Notes: a model not told the origin generated them from the letters alone. A DNA stretch of 7,660 nt from Nitrososphaeraceae archaeon (GCA_025922755.1 JAICHE010000046.1:1-7660), one strand, 5' to 3'; positions 1-6,386 are shown, counted from the stretch's first letter. Program-made: numbers and translations.

Positions 1-293
1 CCATGCACATTACAGCCAGTGTGTTCATAAATGATAATGAAAGTGGTCTTCATCAAGACTATGAAAAATGGTTAGAGGGACTTGCACCACATGAACCAAC
101 TGACCAATATGATCATAACAAAACTGGAGAAGACAATGCAGATGCGCACCTGAAAAGACAGGTTATGGGAAGAGAAGTTGTAGTTGCTGTTACCAATGGG
201 GAATTAGATTTTGGTCCGTGGGAACAAATTTTCTATGGTGAGTTTGATGGAAGAAGACCAAAACGAGTTTTAGTAAAAATTATCGGCGAATAA
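1..293 (+). CDS. YjbQ/UPF0047 family protein, 3' part (5' end outside the window)
   Basis: The reading frame is open to the left edge, so the ATG at 3-5 is almost certainly internal. YjbQ proteins are about 130-140 residues and these 96 residues match only the C-terminal two thirds. Visible family features, numbered from the ATG at 3, are the MHITAS segment (usually HTTAA) followed by a VFINDNE stretch, the DNADAHLKR segment around residues 44-52 with its conserved His, the VTNGELDFGPWEQIF segment around 63-77 (family GTWQ-type core, here GPWE), and the closing GRRPKRVLVKIIGE. The family forms compact beta-sandwich trimers. Some members have weak thiamine-phosphate-synthase-like activity, but the physiological role is unsettled. 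The stop TAA at 291-293 directly abuts the stop of the convergent minus-strand gene. Family assignment is confident; function is not. Confidence 0.88.
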   Translation, partial: MHITASVFINDNESGLHQDYEKWLEGLAPHEPTDQYDHNKTGEDNADAHLKRQVMGREVVVAVTNGELDFGPWEQIFYGEFDGRRPKRVLVKIIGE

Positions 294-458
294 CTATCCA
301 AAGTCTGCATCTCTTTTTTGACTTTGAGATTCATTTTTTCTTGCTGCATCTCTAAATGCATCATCATGATTTTGAGGTCCATGTCCACATTTTACACAAG
401 CCACTTTGTAGCCATTTTCATTTTTTTGATAAGTTTCACAACCACAAAAACATGCCAT
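294..458 (-). CDS. small Cys-rich zinc-ribbon-like protein (54 aa)
   Basis: This short ORF reads from an ATG at 458-456 to a TAG at 296-294. I translated it by hand as 54 residues beginning MACFCGCETYQKNENGYKVA. Cysteines at 3, 5 and 7 and a CVKCG pair (21 and 24), with His26 and His31 nearby, resemble a one-knuckle zinc ribbon (CxC...CxxCG). The C-terminal half is charged and probably helical, rich in Asp, Arg, Lys and Gln. A TATA-like element (481-490) centred about 27 nt upstream of the ATG, with no Shine-Dalgarno sequence, suggests its own leaderless transcript. The gene fills the gap between the YjbQ stop and the DtxR gene exactly, and the Cys spacing would be unlikely in random sequence. 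I do not recognise a named family. Zinc or nucleic-acid binding is inference from the motif only. Confidence 0.72.
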   Translation of the reverse strand: MACFCGCETYQKNENGYKVACVKCGHGPQNHDDAFRDAARKNESQSQKRDADFG

Positions 459-480
459 GTTTTATCTATTCTATGAGATG

Positions 481-490
481 ATATATCTTT
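481..490 (-). promoter_or_regulatory. TATA-like box for the zinc-ribbon gene
   Basis: Read on the minus strand this is AAAGATATAT, centred about 27 nt before the ATG at 458. That is the spacing expected if transcription starts at or next to the start codon. It lies in the 50-bp gap after the DtxR gene stop, so the small gene may be transcribed independently of the regulator pair. Confidence 0.45.
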
Positions 491-508
491 TAGGTTGATG
501 AAACTAGT

Positions 509-967
509 CTAATTCTGAATTCCAGCATTACAACATTCACCTAAAGGAATATCATGATCATGAGGACATTTTCTTGGGTGTTTTAACATTGTACACAAAG
601 CATCTGTAAATTGTTTGTTCATATGATGTTCAATTCCACAAACCATTTCTTCATCAATTTCAACTTTGAGTGCGCTATCCATTAGAACTTCTAAAAGTCT
701 GCTGTTTCTCATCATACTGGCACCTACTCGTTCACCTTCTTCTGTAAGTATTACACCTGCTTTGTTATAATTTACTAAATTTTTTTCATTTAATTTTTTT
801 AACATTTGCACCACACTAGGTTGTCTGACATTAAGCATTTTGGCAATTGTGCTGATTTTTACCTCTCCACCCTGTTCCTTAATATGCCAAATGGCTTTTA
901 GGTACATTTCAACATGTTCTGCCTCTGCTGTACCAACAAAAAGAGTTTCATCGCTTAACGAATCCAT
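509..967 (-). CDS. DtxR-family metal-dependent transcriptional regulator
   Basis: The protein is 152 residues, the length of a DtxR/MntR core without the SH3-like C-terminal domain. Residues about 14-78 form the winged helix, with a recognition-helix region IAKMLNVRQPSVVQMLKKL. Residues about 80-130 are the dimerisation and metal-binding domain. By alignment from memory, Met21, Cys110, Glu113 and His114 match the primary-site ligands Met10, Cys102, Glu105 and His106 of DtxR/IdeR. The ancillary-site His79 and His98 appear as Ser89 and Glu106, while Glu93 is kept. The Met/Cys pair points to an iron-type rather than a manganese (MntR, Asp/Glu) site. The tail is rich in Cys and His (C134, H136, H138, C145, C146). 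The ATG lies one base after the TrmB-family stop, so the two are probably co-transcribed and translationally coupled. Targets are unknown; metal homeostasis is the family expectation. Confidence 0.92.
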   Translation of the reverse strand: MDSLSDETLFVGTAEAEHVEMYLKAIWHIKEQGGEVKISTIAKMLNVRQPSVVQMLKKLNEKNLVNYNKAGVILTEEGERVGASMMRNSRLLEVLMDSALKVEIDEEMVCGIEHHMNKQFTDALCTMLKHPRKCPHDHDIPLGECCNAGIQN

Positions 968-968
968 A

Positions 969-1736
969 TCATACCTTCTTTGAATCTTTTAATAAATATT
1001 CAAAATATTCTCGCGCAAAAACAGCTAAACCTGCATGATCGGCCCATATTGCAACAATTTCATTTGTTTTAACATCTCCTCTTTCAGGGCCTAATAAAAT
1101 AACGACATATCGTTTATCAGAGATAATTCCTCCTCCAAACAATCCTTTTTTTATTTTAACTGTTGCAACTCTTTTGATTGCAGTTATAGATTCTTTATCC
1201 ATTTTATCCGACGTTAGAAGAGTGATGTCAACTCCTTTGTCATGCAGCAATCTTAGTTTTGGTAAAGCAAGTTTTACTAATTCTTGTCCTGCCTCAGGAA
1301 TTGCAATCATTACTTCATTTCTGCAGGATTCTACCATTTCCAAAATTTTCGTAGTAATGTTTACTGCTCCTGAAAGAACCCAAATGTCTGGTTTCTCACT
1401 TGTTCCACTTTTTTCATATAAGGGAACCAATTCATTTAAAATAATATTTTGATTTTTTGAAAAATCATTTTCTAATTTTTGCTTTGTAGTTTCCAAACCA
1501 GTTGAAGGCGATTTTGCAAAATATTTTGTAGGTCTTGAATCATCTGATCCAATCCATCCTTTCTCTTCAAGTGTACCTAAAACCTCGTAGATTTTGGAAT
1601 ATGGAACTCCTGATTTTTGGCTAAGATCAGATGCTGTCAGTTCACCATCTTTTAGCAGCGAAGTAAAAGTCCTAATTTCGTAACTGGTTAATCCGATCTT
1701 TTCTAAAGCACGGCGAGTTTTATCAGAGATGTTCAT
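969..1736 (-). CDS. TrmB-family transcriptional regulator
   Basis: The protein is 255 residues. Residues about 10-70 are a TrmB winged helix: LTSYEIRTFTSLLKDGELTA followed by a DLSQKSGVPYSKIYEVLGTL recognition region and a wing ending in RPTKYFA. A helical linker (about 75-108) leads to a phospholipase-D-like TrmB middle domain (about 115-250), including the segments DIWVLSGAVNIT, EVMIAIPEAG and DITLLTSDK and the C-terminal IVAIWADHAGLAVFAREYF. It lacks the maltose-type sugar-binding C-terminal domain of euryarchaeal TrmB, so its effector cannot be guessed. It is transcribed divergently from the candidate tetraether synthase gene and heads a pair with the DtxR gene. The ATG start at 1736 is supported by a TATA-like box 28 nt upstream. 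Regulation of itself and of the divergent gene is a reasonable inference, not shown. Confidence 0.9.
   Translation of the reverse strand: MNISDKTRRALEKIGLTSYEIRTFTSLLKDGELTASDLSQKSGVPYSKIYEVLGTLEEKGWIGSDDSRPTKYFAKSPSTGLETTKQKLENDFSKNQNIILNELVPLYEKSGTSEKPDIWVLSGAVNITTKILEMVESCRNEVMIAIPEAGQELVKLALPKLRLLHDKGVDITLLTSDKMDKESITAIKRVATVKIKKGLFGGGIISDKRYVVILLGPERGDVKTNEIVAIWADHAGLAVFAREYFEYLLKDSKKV
974..980 (-). promoter_or_regulatory. Shine-Dalgarno site of the DtxR gene
   Basis: The minus strand reads AAGAAGG six nt before the ATG at 967, inside the last codons of the upstream TrmB-family gene. It supports MDSLSDE as the true N-terminus and reinitiation after the upstream stop. Confidence 0.55.
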
Positions 1737-1760
1737 GCGATCTAATCGTAAAGTTTTGGT

Positions 1761-1768
1761 ATTTAAAT
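1761..1768 (-). promoter_or_regulatory. TATA-like box for the trmB-dtxR pair
   Basis: ATTTAAAT is its own reverse complement and is centred about 28 nt before the ATG at 1736. The spacing fits a leaderless or nearly leaderless archaeal transcript. Confidence 0.5.
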
Positions 1769-1787
1769 CAGGTATGCCTATAACCTA

Positions 1788-1815
1788 AATTCCACACGGG
1801 GGCTAGTGTGAAATG
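1788..1815. promoter_or_regulatory. imperfect inverted repeat, candidate operator
   Basis: The core is CACAC (1793-1797) and GTGTG (1806-1810) around an 8-base GC-rich spacer. The arms extend outward to about 8 of 10 pairs. It lies between the two divergent TATA-like boxes, ending just before the box of the rightward gene. That placement suits an operator or activator site for the adjacent TrmB-family protein. The match to any known TrmB site is untested. Confidence 0.4.
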
Positions 1816-1817
1816 GA

Positions 1818-1826
1818 TTATATACT
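1818..1826 (+). promoter_or_regulatory. TATA-like box for the radical SAM gene
   Basis: TTATATACT is centred about 30 nt before the ATG at 1852, with no Shine-Dalgarno sequence between. This suggests a transcript with a very short or absent leader. Confidence 0.55.
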
Positions 1827-1851
1827 ATTTTAGAAATTTTTCAAACATACA

Positions 1852-3516
1852 ATGGCATTAATTCAGATTTCCAACCAATCAACAAAAAATCTAGGTAAGA
1901 AATCCACTATCAGATTCACACAAAGCATCTGCCCTGACTGTAACATGATTTTGGATGCCGAAGTCTTTGAGAGAGATAACAAAGTCTACATGTCAAAAAT
2001 TTGTCCTACACATGGCGAATGTGAGGAATTATACTTTGGTTCCTATGAAATGTACAAAAAATTCAGTACCTACTGGGTAGATGGAAAAGGTGCCCACGCT
2101 CCAAATGTCATGATTGACAAATGCTCTTGCCCAAACAATTGTGGATTATGTTCAAACCACTTATCTCACAGTGGATTGGCAAACATGATAGTTACAAACA
2201 GATGTGACTTGACCTGTTGGTATTGCTTCTTTTATGTCAAGAAAGGACTTGAGGGTGCTTACATGTATGAACCAGATCATGAACAGGTTAGAGGAATGAT
2301 GAAGACCCTAAAGGCTGAAAGACCAATTCCTGGAAACTCTATGCAAATTACTGGTGGTGAGCCAATGCTAAGAGAGGACATCACTGATCTTATCAAAATA
2401 ATGAAAGAAGAAGGTGTAGACCATATTCAAATGAATACTAATGGTATTAGACATGCTATGGATCCTGAAGCTGCAAGAGAAGTAAGACTCGCTGGATGTA
2501 ACAACTTGTATCTTAGTTTTGATGGTGTAACTGCTAGAACCAATCCTAAAAATCACTGGGAGATTCCTTATGCTCTTGATAGTTGTAGAAAGACTGGAAC
2601 TACCGTTGTATTTGTTCCAACAGTAATCAAATCAATTAACGATCATGAATTAGGTGGTATTATCAGGTATGCACAAAAGAACATGGATGTAGTTCATGCT
2701 GTTAACTTCCAACCAGTTTCACTAACAGGAAGGATGGGTAAAGGTGAACGTGAAAAATATAGAATTACAGTTCCAGACTGCATTCAAAGAATTGAAGAGC
2801 AAACAAATGGTGAGGTAACTGTTGATGACTGGTTCCCAGTACCAAGTTGTATGCCACTAACAAATGTGATAGAAGCATTTTCCAGCAAACCAAAATATGA
2901 ATTATCAATCCACTTTGCATGTGGTGCGGGAACATACATCTTTGAAGATGAAGAAACAAAGAAGTTTGTACCATTAACAAAATTCTGTGATATTCAAGGT
3001 ATGCTAGAACTATTTGAAGACAAAGCTGAAGAGATTCGCTCTGGTAAAAACAAGTACTTTACAATGCTTGAAGTTGTAAGAAAACTAAAGGGCTTTGTTG
3101 ATACAAAGAAACAACCTGCAGGACTAGACTTGGCAAAGATGTTTGGTAATATTTTGATGAAAAGATCATTTGATTCTGTTGGTTCATGGCATGTCAAAGG
3201 ATTATTCCTAGGCATGATGCACTTTCAAGACAAATACAATGAAGACTTGGAAAGACTACAAAGATGTGATATTCACTATGTAACACCCGATCTCCGAATT
3301 ATCCCATTCTGTGCATTTAATGTAATTCCAGAATGGTATAGAGACAGAATTCAAAAGAAATACTCTATCACTGTAGAAGAATGGGAAGAACGTGAAGGCG
3401 TCAAACTCGAAGATGGTCTGTATAGAGGCCTTATGAGACGTGGTGCTGGTGATGAACTGGCTGCTGGTTGTGCAAAGAGTCAGATGTTTCATGATGCAGC
3501 CCAAGCTACAATGTAA
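1852..3516 (+). CDS. tes: radical SAM protein, candidate tetraether lipid synthase (Tes)
   Basis: The protein is 554 residues. The N-terminal domain has CPDC (C27, C30) and CPTHGEC (C51, H54, C57), a rubredoxin-like metal knuckle. A second group, C91/C93/C97/C100, could hold an auxiliary iron-sulphur cluster. The radical SAM signature CxxxCxxC is C118/C122/C125, followed by the SAM-contacting GGEP at 168-171. C-terminal cysteines (C333, C357, C379, C472, C487, the last in IIPFCAFN) could hold a further cluster. This arrangement resembles Methanocaldococcus MJ0619, the tetraether synthase that joins the tail ends of two archaeol-type lipids by carbon-carbon bonds and carries three 4Fe-4S clusters plus a rubredoxin-like iron. 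No B12-binding domain is seen, arguing against GrsA/GrsB ring synthases. Older records call such proteins generic radical SAM or pterin-methylating enzymes. The family is sure; the Tes role is likely but inferred. The next gene, aglB, also concerns the envelope. Confidence 0.8.
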   Translation: MALIQISNQSTKNLGKKSTIRFTQSICPDCNMILDAEVFERDNKVYMSKICPTHGECEELYFGSYEMYKKFSTYWVDGKGAHAPNVMIDKCSCPNNCGLCSNHLSHSGLANMIVTNRCDLTCWYCFFYVKKGLEGAYMYEPDHEQVRGMMKTLKAERPIPGNSMQITGGEPMLREDITDLIKIMKEEGVDHIQMNTNGIRHAMDPEAAREVRLAGCNNLYLSFDGVTARTNPKNHWEIPYALDSCRKTGTTVVFVPTVIKSINDHELGGIIRYAQKNMDVVHAVNFQPVSLTGRMGKGEREKYRITVPDCIQRIEEQTNGEVTVDDWFPVPSCMPLTNVIEAFSSKPKYELSIHFACGAGTYIFEDEETKKFVPLTKFCDIQGMLELFEDKAEEIRSGKNKYFTMLEVVRKLKGFVDTKKQPAGLDLAKMFGNILMKRSFDSVGSWHVKGLFLGMMHFQDKYNEDLERLQRCDIHYVTPDLRIIPFCAFNVIPEWYRDRIQKKYSITVEEWEEREGVKLEDGLYRGLMRRGAGDELAAGCAKSQMFHDAAQATM

Positions 3517-3539
3517 TAATTAATCAAAAATTTCCTATC

Positions 3540-3554
3540 CTCTTTACCAAAGAG
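3540..3554. terminator. small perfect hairpin between the radical SAM gene and aglB
   Basis: CTCTTT (3540-3545) and AAAGAG (3549-3554) are perfect complements around an ACC loop. A pyrimidine-rich stretch (about 3531-3545) forms the left side. It could end the upstream transcript or be a site just before the aglB TATA-like box. No long T-run follows, so the terminator call is weak. Confidence 0.3.
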
Positions 3555-3555
3555 T

Positions 3556-3564
3556 AATAAATAA
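3556..3564 (+). promoter_or_regulatory. TATA-like box for aglB
   Basis: AATAAATAA is centred about 25 nt before the TTG at 3585. It suggests that aglB has its own promoter despite the 68-bp gap after the preceding gene. The sequence is low-complexity, so the call is tentative. Confidence 0.4.
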
Positions 3565-3584
3565 TCTCACAATCAAAAAGGCAA

Positions 3585-5726
3585 TTGGCCCAATCTTTAG
3601 AATCTATAGGAAAATTTCAATTTAAAATTCAACATCTTCTGATTATCGGAGTTTTGATTTTGTCATTTAGTACAGCGTTTTTGATTCGCTCACAAGGTGC
3701 TGATTATGGTTTTGAGTTAAATGAATTTGATCCATTTTTTAATTTTAGAGCAACTGAATACATGGTAGAAAACGGTTTTTCAGAATATTTTGAATGGCAT
3801 GATGATAAAAGTTGGTACCCTGAAGGTAGAAATGTTTCTGCAACATCACAGGTCATGCTTCATGCTACAACTGCCATAACATACCAATTATTTGGAGGAA
3901 GCTCCAGCCTTTATGATTTCACGATTTTATTCCCAGTGATTTTTGGCTCTTTGACTGCAATAGTAGTATTTGCTCTAGTCAGAGTTATTGGAGGAACTAC
4001 TGCTGGACTTTTTGCTGCAATACTATACGCTGTAGCATTACCTATTATTTTGAGAGGAACTATTGGTTGGTTCAAATCAGAACCTCTAGGACTGTTTTAT
4101 GGAATTTTAGGATTATATCTTTTTTTGAGTGGAATAAAATCTGAAAATAAAAAAATTGCAATCGCAAAATTAGTAGGAGGTGGAATAGTTCTTGGATTTG
4201 GACTCTCTGCTTGGGGTGGAATACAATTTTTTATAATTCCACTAGGGATGTTTATTTTAGCTCTTCCATTTGTTAGAAAGGATCATGGATTTTTAATTTG
4301 GAGTATTCCTGTATTTGTAACTGCATTTTTACTAACGGCATCAATGTTTGAATTTGTAGGTACAAAATTTGTATTGGGTTTAGGAGGTTTTTCATTAATT
4401 GTTCCAACTGCATTTTTAATTTCTTGTATAATAATCCAAAAATTCAGTAAGGATAAAAACAAAACAAGAAATGGATTAATCTTTTTGGCAGCACTGATAA
4501 TTGGCGGTTCGTCTTTACTTGTAATTAACGCAGAGGCTGAAATTTTACCATTACCACAATTTCGTTATCTTAACGCCATAAACCCGTTCCTTACAACATC
4601 AAATCCTTTAGTTGATTCAGTAGCAGAACATGCAACAACCACTCAATCACAATCATTCTTTTTCCATTCCATTTTGATGATTTTTGCTGGACTTGGAATA
4701 TGGATAATTCTCAGTAAAAAATCTGAAGAAAAATCATATGTAAAAAATGACATGATTGCTTTTTCATTAATAATGGGTTTGACTGGTGTATATGTCAGCT
4801 CTGCTTTTGTACGTTTGGAGGTGTTTGCATCAGTTGCATTAGTTATTTTATCTTCCCTAGGATTATCAATTTTAACAAAAGAAATCCTTGGAAGTAAAAA
4901 CCTATTTGAAAAATTCCGTACACAAAATATTATAAAAATTTCCTTTTTAACAATAATTGTAATTCTTCTTGTAATACCTCTTGTTTATCCCAACTCAAAT
5001 TGGATAACCAGTGGAAAAGCCCCTCCAACCATTTTAAATGGAGGATCAAATTGGAATATGGCTACAAATGATTGGAAAGAATCATTTGAATGGATAAAAT
5101 CAAACACCCCAGAAGATTCAGTTGTAGCTGCATGGTGGGATTACGGATATTGGATTACTACAATGTCTGATAGGGCTACATTGGCAGATAATTTTACAGG
5201 TAATCATACAAGAATTGAAAAAATTGCCCAGATCTTATTGAGTACTCCTGATGATGCATGGATGAATTTACAAGATATGGGTGCAGACTATGTCTTAGTT
5301 TTTGCTGTCGGTCAAAGAATTGATCAAGGATCAGATCAACCAGTTTATCTTCTTAGTGGAGGAGGAGATGAATCAAAAAAACAATGGTTTATGCGTATTG
5401 CAGGTGAGCCAGTAGGAAAATTCGTACATCCTGATGGTATTAGTGGAACGGATTATTTTTGGAATGAAACTCTATTAGGAAAACTATTCCCATTTTCTAC
5501 CCTTTCATATGTTAATCCAAGAGATACTTCCACCCAATCTGAGACTTTCAAAATGGGATTAACTCCTGTTTATGGTAAAGATATCAAATACCCAACTAAT
5601 GGTGATGGGCCATTTAGATTTGTCTATGGATCCCCTTCGTTTGTAAATAATGACCGGGTTTTACTAGGAGTTTTTATCTATGAAGTTAATGACGATTACA
5701 CTCCATTATCAAAAACTCAAAACTAA
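3585..5726 (+). CDS. aglB: oligosaccharyltransferase catalytic subunit AglB (STT3 family)
   Basis: This membrane enzyme transfers a lipid-linked glycan to Asn in N-x-S/T sequons of exported proteins, such as the S-layer, on the outer face of the membrane. The 713 residues comprise about 13 membrane segments (first about 18-35, last about 450-473) and a soluble C-terminal domain of about 240 residues. Motifs: the first acidic motif EFDPFFNFRAT with Asp49; the second acidic region GWFKSEPLG, where Lys164 stands where a metal-binding Asp is usual and Glu166 is kept; the SVSE-type loop DSVAEHATTT with Glu348; the sequon-binding WWDYG at 517-521; and a DK-type motif DESKKQWFMRI at 595-605, close to the eukaryotic STT3 form. 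It carries its own sequons (N536, N540 and others). The start is TTG at 3585, because an in-frame stop lies shortly upstream and TM1 follows at once. Confidence 0.94.
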   Translation: MAQSLESIGKFQFKIQHLLIIGVLILSFSTAFLIRSQGADYGFELNEFDPFFNFRATEYMVENGFSEYFEWHDDKSWYPEGRNVSATSQVMLHATTAITYQLFGGSSSLYDFTILFPVIFGSLTAIVVFALVRVIGGTTAGLFAAILYAVALPIILRGTIGWFKSEPLGLFYGILGLYLFLSGIKSENKKIAIAKLVGGGIVLGFGLSAWGGIQFFIIPLGMFILALPFVRKDHGFLIWSIPVFVTAFLLTASMFEFVGTKFVLGLGGFSLIVPTAFLISCIIIQKFSKDKNKTRNGLIFLAALIIGGSSLLVINAEAEILPLPQFRYLNAINPFLTTSNPLVDSVAEHATTTQSQSFFFHSILMIFAGLGIWIILSKKSEEKSYVKNDMIAFSLIMGLTGVYVSSAFVRLEVFASVALVILSSLGLSILTKEILGSKNLFEKFRTQNIIKISFLTIIVILLVIPLVYPNSNWITSGKAPPTILNGGSNWNMATNDWKESFEWIKSNTPEDSVVAAWWDYGYWITTMSDRATLADNFTGNHTRIEKIAQILLSTPDDAWMNLQDMGADYVLVFAVGQRIDQGSDQPVYLLSGGGDESKKQWFMRIAGEPVGKFVHPDGISGTDYFWNETLLGKLFPFSTLSYVNPRDTSTQSETFKMGLTPVYGKDIKYPTNGDGPFRFVYGSPSFVNNDRVLLGVFIYEVNDDYTPLSKTQN

Positions 5727-5751
5727 TTTAAAAATAGTATTCATCTAAATC

Positions 5752-5760
5752 AATTTATAC
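5752..5760 (+). promoter_or_regulatory. TATA-like box for ribE
   Basis: AATTTATAC is centred about 25 nt before the TTG at 5782, in the 55-bp gap after aglB. A weak GAAG (5773-5776) lies between, so either a leaderless or a poorly led transcript is possible. Confidence 0.42.
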
Positions 5761-5781
5761 GTAAAATTATTTGAAGAATTA

Positions 5782-6366
5782 TTGTTCACTGGAATTGTAG
5801 AGGGAATTGGTAAAGTAAAAAAAATTACTAAAGCAACAAAAAATAGAAGTGCAATACAAATGATTGTTGATTTAGGAAAATATGGAAAAGGTTTGAAAAT
5901 TGGACAAAGTGTTGCATTAAATGGAGTTTGTCTAACCGTTACAAAATTATCTAAAACAGGAAGTACTTTTGAAATGATTGAAGAAACAACAAAGAAAACT
6001 GATCTAGGCAACTTGAAAGTTGGCGGAATTGTAAATATTGAAAGAAGTTTAAAAGCTGGAGATAGATTAGAAGGACACTTTGTCTTAGGTCATGTTGATG
6101 GTGTAGGAATTATAAAAAAAATTGAAAAAAAACCAAAAGAAGTTCAAGTTTGGTTTGAAGTTCCAAAATCACTGTCAAAATATGTTGTAAAGAAAGGTTC
6201 TATTGCGATGGATGGAATAAGTTTGACCGTGGTAGATGTAAAAAAGAATTTGGCATCTGTATGTCTTATTCCACATACTATCGAGGTTACAAATTTTAAA
6301 ACAAAAGATATCGGCGATAAAGTTAATATTGAAACTGACATTCTTGGAAAATACATTTTAAAATAA
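5782..6366 (+). CDS. ribE: riboflavin synthase, alpha subunit (bacterial type)
   Basis: The enzyme dismutates two 6,7-dimethyl-8-ribityllumazine molecules to riboflavin and the pyrimidinedione substrate of RibH. At 194 residues it shows the internal duplication of the family. The N-terminal barrel starts with the signature MFTGIVEGIG and has SVALNGVCLTVT (Ser43, Cys50). The second barrel, from about residue 97, begins in EGHFVLGHVDG (His99, His104), repeats the pattern as SIAMDGISLTVV and ends with PHTIEVTNF and an amphipathic C-terminal helix (DILGKYILK) expected at the trimer interface. Catalytic positions Ser, Cys and His match E. coli Ser41, Cys48 and His102 by memory alignment. The TTG start is fixed by the signature Met-Phe-Thr-Gly. 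Most archaea use an unrelated MJ1184-type RibC, so this form suggests ancient acquisition from bacteria. Eighty bp separate it from ribB. Bacterial naming varies (ribC in E. coli). Confidence 0.95.
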   Translation: MFTGIVEGIGKVKKITKATKNRSAIQMIVDLGKYGKGLKIGQSVALNGVCLTVTKLSKTGSTFEMIEETTKKTDLGNLKVGGIVNIERSLKAGDRLEGHFVLGHVDGVGIIKKIEKKPKEVQVWFEVPKSLSKYVVKKGSIAMDGISLTVVDVKKNLASVCLIPHTIEVTNFKTKDIGDKVNIETDILGKYILK

Positions 6367-6386
6367 AATGATTGAATTACCAAAAT

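Noticed and set aside
3..5. ATG at the left edge as the true start of the YjbQ-family gene
   Set aside because: The family has about 40 further N-terminal residues, this Met lies in the conserved HTTA region, and the frame is open to the window edge.
1174..1452. Plus-strand ORF opposite the TrmB-family gene
   Set aside because: It lies wholly antisense to a well-recognised gene, has no promoter or ribosome site, and its product resembles no family.
2368..3504. Several minus-strand ORFs of 62-82 residues inside the radical SAM gene
   Set aside because: They are shadows of the conserved coding frame. Their compositions are unlike proteins of this genome and no start signals are seen.
1852..3516. 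GDGT ring synthase (GrsA/GrsB) or another B12-dependent radical SAM enzyme
   Set aside because: There is no N-terminal cobalamin-binding domain. The N-terminus is instead a Cys-rich metal knuckle as in Tes.
5727..5781. Possible FMN riboswitch before ribE
   Set aside because: The 55-bp AT-rich gap is far too short for an RFN element and shows none of its conserved GC-rich helices.
5745..6011. Minus-strand ORF overlapping the start of ribE
   Set aside because: It is antisense to the conserved riboflavin synthase domain, and its Phe/Ser-rich product reflects reading A-rich codons backwards.
5782..6366. Archaeal MJ1184-type riboflavin synthase
   Set aside because: The MFTGI start and two repeated lumazine-binding barrels are diagnostic of the unrelated bacterial alpha-subunit type.
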